The notes: a model not told the origin generated them from the letters alone. Shown: positions 19,055 to 28,471, counted from the stretch's first letter. The stretch is DNA of 64,000 nt from Zeimonas sp003577305 (GCA_030263385.1 SZOX01000020.1:85448-149447); one strand, 5' to 3'. A program made the numbers and translations.

Positions 19055-20257
19055 ATGGCAATGACGACGGTCCTTTTCGACCTGCGCACGATCTTCCTGG
19101 TCGGCGGCTGCACCGCCGCCCTGGGCGCGTTGGCGTTCGAAGGCCTGGCGCGCATGTACCGGCCCGCCGCTGCGGCGATGCGCCGCTACGCGCTGGCGCT
19201 CGCGGCCATCGGGGCCGGCATGAGCCTGATCGCGTTGCGCGACAGCGGCCTGCCCGAGTGGCTGGGCTACGTCGGCATGAACTGCCTGCAGTCGGCCGGC
19301 ATCGTGCTGACTGCCGATGCGACGCTGCGCCTGTTCGGACGCGTGCAGCCGGCCTGGCTGCTCGGCGGCCAGCTCGGCGGCCTGGCCGTGCTGTGGGCCT
19401 GGCTGGGCAGCGATCCCGAGTTCGCCACCGACCGCGTCCTCGCGACCTCGGTGCTGCACCTCGCCTGCAGCGTCGTCTGCGTGGTTGCGATCCGCCGCAC
19501 CGGCAGCTGGCGCCAGCAGCCCTACGTGCGCACGCTGGCGACCTTCTTCACCGGCTACGCGCTGATCCACCTGCTGCGCGTCGTCGCTGCGCTGATCGGC
19601 GTTCCGGCCACCGCTGGCGGCGTGTTCGCGCCGAGCCCGGCACAGATCGGCTTCGTCCTGGCGTTCGCGCTGAGCCCGATCGCGCTCGCGATGATCGTGC
19701 AGATGATGCTGCACGCGCGCATCTCGGGCGAGCTGCACCGGCGCGCCACGACCGACGAGCTGACCGGCCTGCACTCGCGGCGGCACTTCTTCGAGCTCTC
19801 GCGCGAGCGGCTGCGCGAGCCGCACGCCAGGGACACGGTCCATCACCTGCTGATGATCGACCTGGATCACTTCAAGTCGGTCAACGACCGCTTCGGCCAC
19901 GCGGTCGGCGACCGTGCGCTGCGACACGCCGCGGCCGTACTGAAGAAAGCGCTGAAGAACGCGGGCCTGCTCGGTCGCTACGGCGGAGAGGAGTTCTGCG
20001 CGCTGATCCGCAGCTGCAGCGATGCCGACGCGAACCGCACGATCGACGAGTTGCGCCGCGCGCTGGAGGCCGCGCCGATGCGCGCCGGCGCGGCGACGAT
20101 CGTGCTCACCGCCAGCATCGGCGCCGTGCCGGTCGACGACAGCGAGTCGCTCGAGCGGCTGCTGGTGCACGCCGATCAATGCGTGTACCAGGCCAAGACC
20201 GAAGGACGCAACCGCGTCGTGCGCCTGGGCGAGATGATGGCCGAACCGGTCGTCTGA
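19055..20257 (+). CDS. Membrane-bound diguanylate cyclase (GGDEF domain)
   Basis: 400 residues. Six or so membrane segments span residues 1-210, followed by a GGDEF domain (about 225-395) with DLDHFKSVNDRFGHAVGD and the active site GRYGGEEF, so it should make cyclic di-GMP. The RxxD product-inhibition site that normally lies five residues before GGEEF is absent (the sequence there is KNAGLL), so feedback inhibition at that site is not expected. The ligand of the membrane part is unknown. ATG 19055 (or 19061) is preferred to the upstream TTG 19022. Confidence 0.88.
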   Translation: MAMTTVLFDLRTIFLVGGCTAALGALAFEGLARMYRPAAAAMRRYALALAAIGAGMSLIALRDSGLPEWLGYVGMNCLQSAGIVLTADATLRLFGRVQPAWLLGGQLGGLAVLWAWLGSDPEFATDRVLATSVLHLACSVVCVVAIRRTGSWRQQPYVRTLATFFTGYALIHLLRVVAALIGVPATAGGVFAPSPAQIGFVLAFALSPIALAMIVQMMLHARISGELHRRATTDELTGLHSRRHFFELSRERLREPHARDTVHHLLMIDLDHFKSVNDRFGHAVGDRALRHAAAVLKKALKNAGLLGRYGGEEFCALIRSCSDADANRTIDELRRALEAAPMRAGAATIVLTASIGAVPVDDSESLERLLVHADQCVYQAKTEGRNRVVRLGEMMAEPVV

Positions 20258-20271
20258 GCGACGAGCCGCGC

Positions 20272-21531
20272 TCAGTCGTACTTGCGCGCGTCCTCGATCA
20301 CCTTGCCGTCGTTCGGCAGGCTGCCGGGGTCGAGCAGTTCGACCTCGCCGCGAAGCTTGGTGATCTCGCGGATCGCATCGGCCAGCCGCGCAGCGAGCGC
20401 CTCGCCGCCGCCGGCCGCGGCCAGTTGCGCGGCGTCGACCTCGCACTTCAACGTCATCCGGTCGTTGGCCATCTCGCCCTCGACCACCAGGCGCGCGCGG
20501 CCCGCCGGCGGAACGCGGCGGACGATCTCGGCCACCTGGCCCGGGTGCACGAACATGCCGCGCACCTTGGCGGTCTGGTCGGCGCGTCCGAGCCAGCCGC
20601 GAATGCGCACGTTGGTGCGCCCGCACGGCGAGATGCCGGGCAGCACCGCCGAGAGGTCGCCGGTGCCGAAGCGGATCAGCGGGTATTCGGGATTGAAGCT
20701 GGTGACCACCACCTCGCCGACCTCGCCGTCGCGAACCGGCTCGCCGGTGCCGGGGCGCACGATCTCGAGAATCAGTTCCTCGTCGAGGATCATTCCGTCC
20801 ATCGCGCTCGATTCGTAGGCGATCAGGCCCACGTCGGCAGTGCCGTACCACTGCAGCACCGTCTCGATGCCCTGCTGGTGGAACCAGCTGCGCAGGCTCG
20901 GCGGCAGCGCCTCCGCCGCCAGCAGCGCGCGCTTCAGGTTCGAGACGTCGAGCGCCAGTTCCTGCGCCTTCTCGACGATGATGCGCAGGAACGACGGCGT
21001 GCCCGTGTATGCGTCGGGCCGGAACCGGCGGATCAGCTCGATCTGCTGCTCGGTCTGTCCGGTGCCCGCGGGGATCACCGCGCAGCCGAGCCTGCGCGCG
21101 GCGCCATCGACCATCCACGCGCCCGGGGTCAGGTGGTAGCCGAAGCAGTTCTGCACCACGTGCCCGGGGCGGATGCCTGCCGCATACAGCGCGCGCGTGG
21201 TGCGCCACGGGTCTTCGCGCGCGCCCTCCGGATCGAAGATCGGTCCGGGCGACATGAACAGGCGCCCGAGCCGGCCCGGCTCGACCGTGGTCAGCCCGCC
21301 GAACGGGGGATCTTCCTCCTGCAGCGCCTTCAGGTCGCTCTTGCGCAGCACCGGCAACTGGGCCAGCGCCTTGCGCGAGCTGATCGCCTGCGGATCGACG
21401 CCCCGCAGCCGCGCCCGCCAGCCGCGCGCGTTCGCGCTGGCACGCGCAACGAGTGCCGGCAGCGCCGCCATCAGTGCGCCTTCGCGCGCCTCGGCCGAGC
21501 GGGTCTCGAGCAGGTCGTAGTAGGCGGACAT
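20272..21531 (-). CDS. Phenylacetate-CoA ligase-like AMP-forming enzyme (atypical P-loop)
   Basis: 419 residues of the PaaK branch of adenylate-forming enzymes. Recognisable are YTGTPSFL, QWYGTADVGLIAYES, EVVVTSFNPEYPLIRFGTGDLS and the hinge RIRGWLGRADQTAKVRGMFVHP. The usual nucleotide P-loop (SSGTTGKPT) is replaced by MSPGPIFDPEG near residues 93-103, so its catalysis may differ. It should activate a carboxylic acid to a CoA thioester. It is the last gene of the minus-strand transporter operon, 4 bases after livF. Confidence 0.8.
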   Translation of the reverse strand: MSAYYDLLETRSAEAREGALMAALPALVARASANARGWRARLRGVDPQAISSRKALAQLPVLRKSDLKALQEEDPPFGGLTTVEPGRLGRLFMSPGPIFDPEGAREDPWRTTRALYAAGIRPGHVVQNCFGYHLTPGAWMVDGAARRLGCAVIPAGTGQTEQQIELIRRFRPDAYTGTPSFLRIIVEKAQELALDVSNLKRALLAAEALPPSLRSWFHQQGIETVLQWYGTADVGLIAYESSAMDGMILDEELILEIVRPGTGEPVRDGEVGEVVVTSFNPEYPLIRFGTGDLSAVLPGISPCGRTNVRIRGWLGRADQTAKVRGMFVHPGQVAEIVRRVPPAGRARLVVEGEMANDRMTLKCEVDAAQLAAAGGGEALAARLADAIREITKLRGEVELLDPGSLPNDGKVIEDARKYD

Positions 21532-21535
21532 CGGC

Positions 21536-22375
21536 TCAGAGCCAGCGCTTGCGGCGCTTGTAGGACTTGAGGTTCTTGAACGAGCGGCGCTCCTCGCCGC
21601 CGCCGCCGCCCAGGTAGAACTCGCGCACGTCCTCGTTGTCGACGAGCTCGGCCTGCGTGCCGTCGAGCACGATCTTGCCCGACTCCATGATGTATCCGTA
21701 GCTGGCCGCCTGCAGCGCCATGCGGGCGTTCTGCTCGACCAGCAGGATGGTGATGCCCAGCTCGCGATTGAGCTGGCGGATGATGCCGAACACTTCCTTC
21801 ACCAGCAGTGGCGACAGGCCCATCGACGGTTCGTCGAGCAGGATCATCTTCGGCCTGGCCATCAGCGCGCGGCTGATCGCGAGCATCTGCTGTTCCCCGC
21901 CCGACAGGTAGCCGGCCAGGCCGGTGCGTTCGCGCAGGCGCGGGAAGAAGTCGAACACCATGTCGAGGTCGCGGCGCACCTCGCCGTCGCGCCGCGTGTA
22001 GGCACCCAGGCGCAGGTTCTCGACGACCGTCATGTCCTCGACGATGCGCCTGCCCTCCATCACCTGGAAGATGCCGCGGCGCACGATCTGCTCGGGCGCC
22101 ATGTTGGCGATCTCCTCGCCCATGAAGTTGACGTTGCCGCGCGTGACCTCGCCGTCCTCGGTGCGCAGCAGCCCGGAGATCGCCTTCAGGGTGGTCGACT
22201 TTCCGGCGCCGTTGGGCCCGAGCAGCGCGACGATCTGCCCCTGCGGGACCGAGAGGCTGACGCCGCGCAGCACGAGGATCACCTCGTCGTAGACGACCTC
22301 GATGTTGTTGACCGTCAGGATCGGGGTGCCGGCGGCGACCGCCGGCTCCGCCTGCTTCGTTTGCGCTTCGACCAT
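21536..22375 (-). CDS. livF: Branched-chain-type ABC transporter ATP-binding protein
   Basis: 279 residues, cytoplasmic ATPase with Walker A LLGPNGAGKST, signature LSGGEQQMLAISRAL and Walker B MILLDEPSMGLSP, in the LivF layout. A basic C-terminal tail (SFKNLKSYKRRKRWL) follows a five-glycine run; this tail is seen in LivF homologues next to aromatic-acid CoA ligases. It powers import through LivHM. The start ATG 22375 is preceded by an intercistronic hairpin. Confidence 0.9.
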   Translation of the reverse strand: MVEAQTKQAEPAVAAGTPILTVNNIEVVYDEVILVLRGVSLSVPQGQIVALLGPNGAGKSTTLKAISGLLRTEDGEVTRGNVNFMGEEIANMAPEQIVRRGIFQVMEGRRIVEDMTVVENLRLGAYTRRDGEVRRDLDMVFDFFPRLRERTGLAGYLSGGEQQMLAISRALMARPKMILLDEPSMGLSPLLVKEVFGIIRQLNRELGITILLVEQNARMALQAASYGYIMESGKIVLDGTQAELVDNEDVREFYLGGGGGEERRSFKNLKSYKRRKRWL

Positions 22376-22401
22376 GGTTGCGCTTCCTGCTGCGACCGGC
22401 C

Positions 22402-22440
22402 GCTTCCCTTCCGCGGACGCCAGTGGCGCGGAAGGGAAGC
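22402..22440 (-). other. Strong intercistronic hairpin between the binding-protein gene and livF
   Basis: A perfect 14-bp stem (22402-22415 with 22427-22440) and an 11-base loop, just after the stop of the substrate-binding protein gene and 27 bases before livF. Such structures often stabilise the upstream mRNA, so the binding protein is made in excess over the ATPase. There is no T-tract, so it probably does not terminate fully. Confidence 0.75.
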
Positions 22441-22449
22441 CGGCAGCGA

Positions 22450-23688
22450 TCACCAGCCGAGCCACTCCGGCTTGCGCGGGATCACCGACTCGCCGATCTT
22501 CTCGATGCTCTGCGCGCCGCCCTTCGAGTTGGCGCGGTAGATGAACACGGTCGTCGTGCCGCGGTGGTCTTCCGGCGTCCAGGTGGACGGAATGCACACG
22601 CCCTGCAGCTCGGCCGGAACGTGATCCTTCATCTGCTCCATCGCCTTCTTGATGTTCGGGCCGGTGACCCCGCCCGCCTTGTCGGCCACGGCCATCGCAT
22701 CGCGCATGTAGTAGACCGAGCAGATGCCGCGCATGTAGTGCACCGGCCGGTACTGGTTGCCCGAGGGATCGGAGACCTTCGAGATCTCGCGCACCGTCTT
22801 CATGCCCGCAGCGGTCGACTTCCAGTCGGCCGCGCCCACCACGAACACCACGCCGTTGGCGGCGTCGCCCGCAGCCTTCAGCGCGTTCTCGTCCATCGCC
22901 CAGACGTTGCCCAGGAACTGCGTGTCCACGCCCACCGTCTCGCACGACTTCAGCAGCGAGATCGTCGAGCCGCCCGTGTTGGCAAGGAACGCGTAGTTGG
23001 CGCCGGACTCCTTCAGGCTCAGGCACTGGGCCTTGAAGTCACCGGGCTTGAGCGAGTACTGGATCGGCGGAACGACCGCGAAGCCCATCTCCTTGGCGTA
23101 TTCGCCGCAGGCGGCCTTCGGCGCGTTCGGGTACGGATGGTTGTCGCCCAGGTGCACGAATTTGGGCGAGGCGATGCCCTTCTTCTTCGCGTCGGCCGCG
23201 GCCCACTGCACCAGCGCACGGCAGCCGTCGGTGTACGACGGGCCGTAGAAGAAGTTGTACGGCGCCGGCTTCGAGCCGTGCGTGCCCTTGCCCGACGGGT
23301 CGGTCAGGTGGCCCGAGTACGAGGCCGAGAAATACGGGATTTCGTCCTTGGCGACGAAAGTGACGAGGGCTTCGGTGTCGCCGGTGCCCCAGCCCTGGAT
23401 CGCCGCGACTTTCTGCGAGCCGGTCCACTTCTTGTAGGTGGCGATCGCCCGCGGAATCTCGTAGCTGTAGTCGACCGTCTCGAATTCGATCTTCTTGCCG
23501 TTCACGCCGCCGTGGGAGTTCACGTAGGCGAGCGCATCGGCCACGCCCTGGCCGTAGGGCTTGCCGACGTCGGAGGTGGCGCCGGTGTAGTCGGCGATGT
23601 GGCCGACGAATATGCCCTGGGCGGCGGCCGGGCCGGCGCCGATCAGGACGGCCGCCGCGGCTGCGGCGGAAAGCAGGTTGCCCTTCAT
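22450..23688 (-). CDS. ABC transporter periplasmic substrate-binding protein (LivK/Peripla_BP_6 type)
   Basis: 412 residues. Signal peptide at residues 1-23 (MKGNLLSAAAAAAVLIGAGPAAA), then a type I periplasmic binding protein from IFVGHIADYTGATSDVGKPYGQG on. The family is that of LivK-like receptors, many of which in betaproteobacteria bind aromatic or short-chain acids, not amino acids. The two acyl-CoA ligases in the operon suggest a carboxylate ligand. ATG 23688 has an AGAGGAGC element upstream. Confidence 0.9.
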   Translation of the reverse strand: MKGNLLSAAAAAAVLIGAGPAAAQGIFVGHIADYTGATSDVGKPYGQGVADALAYVNSHGGVNGKKIEFETVDYSYEIPRAIATYKKWTGSQKVAAIQGWGTGDTEALVTFVAKDEIPYFSASYSGHLTDPSGKGTHGSKPAPYNFFYGPSYTDGCRALVQWAAADAKKKGIASPKFVHLGDNHPYPNAPKAACGEYAKEMGFAVVPPIQYSLKPGDFKAQCLSLKESGANYAFLANTGGSTISLLKSCETVGVDTQFLGNVWAMDENALKAAGDAANGVVFVVGAADWKSTAAGMKTVREISKVSDPSGNQYRPVHYMRGICSVYYMRDAMAVADKAGGVTGPNIKKAMEQMKDHVPAELQGVCIPSTWTPEDHRGTTTVFIYRANSKGGAQSIEKIGESVIPRKPEWLGW

Positions 23689-23715
23689 TGCAGTGCTCCT
23701 CTCTGGGGGTCGTGG

Positions 23716-24801
23716 CTAGTAAGAGAACGGGTACAGCTTCCAGTAGGTCTTGATCATCTTCCAGCGATGCGCGAGCCCGTCGGGCTCGAAGATGAGGAAC
23801 AGCACGATCGCCAGGCCGATCGCGCCCTCCTTCACGAAGGCGAGGCCCTCGGTGAGCGCCGGAAACACGCCACCGAGGCCGCGCGACAGCGCCCCGATGC
23901 CCTCGGGCATCAGCACCATGAACGCGGTGCCGAGCAGCGTGCCCATCACGCTGCCCAGCCCGCCGATGATGATCATGCCGAGGAACTGGATCGACAGCAG
24001 GATGGTGAACGCCTCGGAGGACACGTAGCCGAGGTAGTGACCGAACAGCGCGCCGCCGATGCCGGCGTAGAACGCCGAGATGCCGAACGAGAGCACGCGG
24101 TAGCGGGTGAGGCCGATGCCCATCACCTCGGCCGAGAGATAGTGGTCGCGCACCGCGATGAACGCGCGGCCGTCGCGGCTGCGCAGCAGGTTCGTGCCGA
24201 GCAGGTACATCACCACCACGTAGGCGAGCACCACGTAGAAGTAGCCGCGGTCGCCGCTGACCTCGTATCCGAAGATGCTGAACGGCTGCGCCAGCGTGCC
24301 GGCCGAGCCGCCGGTGAACCACTTCGCGCGCGCGAAGAAGTCTTCGAGGATGAACTGCGCCGCGAAAGTGGCGATCGCCAGATACAGGCCCTTGATCCGC
24401 GCGGCCGGAATGCCGAACAGCAGGCCGACCAGAGTGGTCAGGACTCCGGCCAGCGGAATCGCCCAGAACACCGGCACGCCGAACGAGTTGCTCAGCCACG
24501 CCGACGCGAACGCACCGAAGCCGAAGAACGCCGCGTGCCCGAGCGAGATCTGTCCGGTGAACCCCACCAGGATGTTGATGCCCAGCGCGGCGATGCCGTA
24601 GTAGCCGATCTGGATCAGCAGGTTGAGCTCGTACTTGCCGAGCAGCTCGACGCCGCCGATCTTCAGCGGCGCCAGGCACAGCAGCACCAGCGCCGCGATC
24701 GCCACCGCCCGGGTGGCAGGCGTCGGGAAGATCGTGGTGTCCTTGCGGTACGTGGTCTTGTACTGGCCGCAGGGAATGAGCGCGGACGAAGTGGTTGCCA
24801 A
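23716..24801 (-). CDS. livM: Branched-chain-type ABC transporter permease LivM
   Basis: 361 residues with about nine to ten membrane segments and the LivM hallmark INILVGFTGQISLGHAAFFGFGA, plus LGSVMGTLLG near the C-terminus. It pairs with LivH to form the channel. The start is TTG 24801 with GAGAGGG about 8 bases upstream, one base past the livH stop. A signal of coupling to livH matters here because livH is frameshifted. Confidence 0.9.
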   Translation of the reverse strand: MATTSSALIPCGQYKTTYRKDTTIFPTPATRAVAIAALVLLCLAPLKIGGVELLGKYELNLLIQIGYYGIAALGINILVGFTGQISLGHAAFFGFGAFASAWLSNSFGVPVFWAIPLAGVLTTLVGLLFGIPAARIKGLYLAIATFAAQFILEDFFARAKWFTGGSAGTLAQPFSIFGYEVSGDRGYFYVVLAYVVVMYLLGTNLLRSRDGRAFIAVRDHYLSAEVMGIGLTRYRVLSFGISAFYAGIGGALFGHYLGYVSSEAFTILLSIQFLGMIIIGGLGSVMGTLLGTAFMVLMPEGIGALSRGLGGVFPALTEGLAFVKEGAIGLAIVLFLIFEPDGLAHRWKMIKTYWKLYPFSY

Positions 24802-24802
24802 C

Positions 24803-25676
24803 TCAGACCCTCTCGATCTGTTTCGTGCCGAACAGCCCGTACGGCTTGATCATCAGGATGATGATCAGCGCGTAGAACGGCGCGACCGTGTACAGGTTGC
24901 CCAGGTTCAGGTACTGGCTGTCGGCGAACTCGGCGAGGTTCTCGAGCACGCCGATGATCAGCCCGCCAAGGATCGCTCCGACGATCGAGTCGAGGCCGCC
25001 GAGGATGACGACCGGGAACACCTTGATGCCGAAGAACGACAGCGCCGAGGACACGCCGTTGACCATGCCCACGACCACGCCGGCGAGCGCCGAGACCATC
25101 GCGGAGATCGCCCAGGCCATTGCGAACACCGACTTCACCGAGATGCCCAGGCTCTGCGCGACCTGCTGGTTGAACGCGGTGGCGCGCATCGCCAGGCCCA
25201 GCCGCGAGAACTTGAAGAACCAGCAGCGAGATCACCATCGACATGACGTACGGCGTCTGCACGTTCAGCCCGAGGATGTTGACCGCCTTCGTGCCGAACA
25301 CCTCCGGGTAGGGCTTGGCCCAGACGCCGAAGATCCACTTCATCATCGCCGAGAAGAAGATCGACAGCCCGATCGTGACCATGATCACCGAGATGATCGG
25401 CTCGCCGATCATCGGCCTGAGCACGATCACCTGCAGCAGCACCCCGAACACCATCATGAACGCGAGCGTGATCGGGAAGCCGATCCAGAACGGCAGCTGC
25501 CACGAAGTGAGCAGCCACCAGCAGACCCAGGCGCCGATCAGCAGGAACTCGCCCTGCGCGAAGTTGACGATCTGGGTCGACTTGTAGATCAGCACGAAGC
25601 ACATCGCCACCACGCCGTACAGCGTGCCGATGATCAGGCCGTTGACCAGCAGCTGGACCAGCAGGTCGGTGTTCAT
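24803..25676 (-). pseudogene. livH: LivH permease gene with frameshift
   Basis: The N-terminal half is read from ATG 25676 (MNTDLLVQLLVNGLIIGTLY ... VNFAQGEFLLIGAW ... MVISLL) and the C-terminal half in another frame (FFKFSRLGLAMRAT ... IGVLENLAEF ... QIERV). The frames meet at position 25220, where CTGCTGGTTCTTCAAG reads as if one GT were lost from CTGCTGGTGTTCTTCAAG. Repaired, the protein is 291 residues, the normal LivH length, with all membrane segments. It is either a sequencing or assembly error or a recent inactivation; without LivH the importer would not work. Confidence 0.88.
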
Positions 25677-27634
25677 CGCGCCTCCAGTTCCGCGGGCTCG
25701 GCCGGCGCCGGCTTCGACGGCCGCGGCGGCTCGATCAGGGTCTCGAGCACCAGGTCGGTGCGGATTCTCGACGTGGTGCCGTCCTGGAAAGTGATCGTCG
25801 TGTCGACGTGCACGCTCGAACGGTCGGAGTAGATCGCGTCGATGATGTCCGCGTACTTCTCGTTGATGACGCCGCGGCGCACCTTGCGGGTGCGCGTGAG
25901 TTCGCCGTCGTCGGCGTCGAGCTCCTTGTACAGCAGCACCAGCTTGTGGATGCGCTGCGGCTCGGGCAGCGAGGCATTGACCTTCTCGACCTCCTCGCGC
26001 AGCAGCCTGTAGACCCGCGGCTGCGCGGCGAGGCTGGTGTAGTTGGTGAACGCGATGCCGCGCTGCTCGGCCCACTTGGCGACGATCGAGTAGCGGATGC
26101 AGATGATCGCGGTCAGGTAGGGCTTGCCGTGGCCGAGGATCACCGCCTCGGCGATGAACGGCGAGAACTTCAGCTTGTTCTCGATGAACATCGGCGAGAA
26201 GCGGGTGCCGGTCGATGTGGTGGCGAGGTCCTTGATGCGGTCGATCACCACCAGGTGCCCGTTCTCCTTCTTGATGTAGCCGGCATCGCCGGTGTGCATC
26301 CAGCCGTCGCGCAGGTCGGCGCGGGTGGCCTCCTCGTTCTTGTAGAAGCCCAGGAAAGTGCCGGCGCTGCGCGCGACGATCTCGCCGACGCCGTTGGCGT
26401 CGGGGTTGTCGATGCGCACTTCGGAGGTGTCGAAAGGCACGCCCACGGTGTCGAAGTCGACGTCGTCGGGCCGGTGGATCGTGTAGGCGCCCGACAGTTC
26501 GGTCTGCCCGTAGATCTGGCGCAGCGGCACCCCCATCGCCTGGAAGAAGCGGAAGGTCTCGGGGCCGAGCGCGGCGCCGCCGGTGGCCGCCGACTTCAGG
26601 TAAGTGAAGCCGAGCCGGTCGCGCAGCGCCCTGAACAGGATGAAGTCGGCGAGCTTCGAGCGGCGGCGCTGGTCGAGTGCGGCCAGCCCGAGCTTCATGC
26701 CCCATTCGAACATCTTCTGCTTGAACGGGGTCGCGTCCATGATGCGCGCGCGCACGTCGGCGGCGATCTGCTCCCAGACGCGCGGCGCGAGCAGCACGAA
26801 AGTGGGACCGATCTCGCGCAGGTCGGCCATCTGCGTTTCGGGCTCCTCGACGAAGTTCACCGTGATGCGCGAGATCAGCGCCTGCGCCACCGCGTAGACC
26901 TGCTCCATGATCCAGGGCAGCGGCAGCATCGAAACGTAGTTGTCGGTGGGCAGTTTCGGGTCGGCGCGCAGGTACGACAGGCAGTGCGCGAGGAACGGCC
27001 CCGATTGCAGCATCGCCAGCTTCGGGTTCGAGACGGTGCCCGAGGTGGTGCACAGCACCGCGACGTCTTCGCCCTTGCCCAGCGCCACCTCGGCCGCGAA
27101 GCGCCCGGGGTCGGCCGCCTCGACTTTCGCGGCCACCGCCTTGAGTTCCTCCCAGCTCATCAGCCTGGGGTCGTCGTACTTGCGCATGCCGCGCGGGTCG
27201 AAATAGATGATCCGCTCGATCGGCGCGGACGCGGTTTCGCCGACTTCGAGCAGCTTGTCGACCTGTTCCTCGTCTTCGGCGAGCACGATGCGCACCTGCG
27301 CGTAGTCGAGCAGGTAGGCGACCTCCTGGTTCAGCGCGTCGTGGTAGATGCCGAGCGTCATGCAGCCGATCGCGTGGGCCGCGATCTCGCCCCAGAGCAT
27401 CTCGGGACGGTTCTTGCCGATGAGGCTCACCGTCTCGCCGCGCCGCACGCCCAGCCCGTGGAGGCCGAGCGCGATCTCTTTCACCCGCGCCAGGTAGTCG
27501 GACCAGGTGAACTCGTTCCAGATGCCGAATTCCTTCTCGCGGATCGCGACCTCCGCCGGCCAGCGCGTCGCGTTGTGCACCAGCAGCTTCGGGAAGGTGT
27601 CGTGCTGGACGACGTCGCCGTACTCGGGCTGCAT
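25673..27634 (-). CDS. AMP-binding acyl-CoA synthetase within the transporter operon
   Basis: 653 residues of the long-chain-type adenylate-forming family. Motifs: TTSGTVSNPKLAM (P-loop, variant), IYGQTELSGAYT, GWMHTGDAGYIKKENGHLVVIDRIKDLAT and a C-terminal lid with a basic EKYADIIDAIYSD region. It should make an acyl-CoA from the imported acid and ATP. It overlaps livH by 4 bases (ATGA) and follows livG directly. Together with the PaaK-like enzyme the operon has two ligases, so the substrate range may be broad or the second may have another role. Confidence 0.85.
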   Translation of the reverse strand: MQPEYGDVVQHDTFPKLLVHNATRWPAEVAIREKEFGIWNEFTWSDYLARVKEIALGLHGLGVRRGETVSLIGKNRPEMLWGEIAAHAIGCMTLGIYHDALNQEVAYLLDYAQVRIVLAEDEEQVDKLLEVGETASAPIERIIYFDPRGMRKYDDPRLMSWEELKAVAAKVEAADPGRFAAEVALGKGEDVAVLCTTSGTVSNPKLAMLQSGPFLAHCLSYLRADPKLPTDNYVSMLPLPWIMEQVYAVAQALISRITVNFVEEPETQMADLREIGPTFVLLAPRVWEQIAADVRARIMDATPFKQKMFEWGMKLGLAALDQRRRSKLADFILFRALRDRLGFTYLKSAATGGAALGPETFRFFQAMGVPLRQIYGQTELSGAYTIHRPDDVDFDTVGVPFDTSEVRIDNPDANGVGEIVARSAGTFLGFYKNEEATRADLRDGWMHTGDAGYIKKENGHLVVIDRIKDLATTSTGTRFSPMFIENKLKFSPFIAEAVILGHGKPYLTAIICIRYSIVAKWAEQRGIAFTNYTSLAAQPRVYRLLREEVEKVNASLPEPQRIHKLVLLYKELDADDGELTRTRKVRRGVINEKYADIIDAIYSDRSSVHVDTTITFQDGTTSRIRTDLVLETLIEPPRPSKPAPAEPAELEAR

Positions 27635-28471
27635 TCAGACGGCTCCCGCTTCGTCTTCGACGCCGAGGTAGGCGCGCTTGACGTGCTCGTTGTCCATGAT
27701 GTCGTGCGGCAGGCCGTCGGCGATGACCCGCCCGAAATCGAGCACCATGACGCGATGCGAGATGTCCATGACGACGCCCATGTCGTGCTCGATCATGATC
27801 ACCGTCATGCCCCATTCCTCGTTGAGGTCGACGACGTAGCGGGCCATGTCCTCCTTTTCCTCGAGGTTCATGCCGGCCATCGGCTCGTCGAGCAGGATCA
27901 GGTCGGGCTTGACCGCGATCGCCCGGGCGAGCTCGACGCGCTTGCGCAGGCCGTAGGAGAGCGTGCCGGCCACCGCCTTGCGGATGTGGCTGATCTCGAG
28001 GAAGTCGATGATGTCCTCGACGCGGCGCCGGTGCTCGATCTCCTCCTTCTGCGCGCCGCCCACCCAGTAGAGCGCGCCGCCGAGGAAGTTGTTCTTCAGC
28101 AGGTGATGGCGCCCGACCATGATGTTGTCGAGCACCGTCATGTGGCTGAACAGCGCCAGGTTCTGGAAAGTGCGCCCCAGGCCGAGCGATGCGCGCTGGT
28201 TCGGCGTGAGGCGGGTGATGTCGCGGCCCTTGAAGAAAACCTGGCCGGCGGTGGGCGAGTAGCGGCCCGAAATGCAGTTGAGCATCGAGGTCTTGCCCGC
28301 GCCGTTCGGGCCGATGATGGAGAACAGCTCGCCCTGGCGTACGTGAAAGCTCACGTCGCTCAGCGCCTTCACCCCGCCGAACTGCAGCGAGATTGCTTTC
28401 GCCTCGAGAATCGGTGTCGCTTCGCCCTGCAACTGCCTGCCTCCCTGGGGCCGTCGATGCGCGGCCTGCAT
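27635..28471 (-). CDS. livG: Branched-chain-type ABC transporter ATP-binding protein
   Basis: 278 residues with Walker A IIGPNGAGKTS, the LivG-type signature LSYGLRKRVELARA and Walker B LILLDEPMAGMN. The extended helical insert (KNNFLGGALYWVGGAQKEEIEHR) is characteristic of LivG. First gene of the minus-strand operon; its stop abuts the ligase start. ATG 28471 is the most upstream start; a shorter N-terminus beginning nearer ILEAKAISLQFGG is possible. Confidence 0.9.
   Translation of the reverse strand: MQAAHRRPQGGRQLQGEATPILEAKAISLQFGGVKALSDVSFHVRQGELFSIIGPNGAGKTSMLNCISGRYSPTAGQVFFKGRDITRLTPNQRASLGLGRTFQNLALFSHMTVLDNIMVGRHHLLKNNFLGGALYWVGGAQKEEIEHRRRVEDIIDFLEISHIRKAVAGTLSYGLRKRVELARAIAVKPDLILLDEPMAGMNLEEKEDMARYVVDLNEEWGMTVIMIEHDMGVVMDISHRVMVLDFGRVIADGLPHDIMDNEHVKRAYLGVEDEAGAV

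Noticed and set aside
24803..25189. A separate 128-residue permease gene
   Set aside because: It is the C-terminal half of livH in a shifted frame; the N-terminal half is directly upstream.
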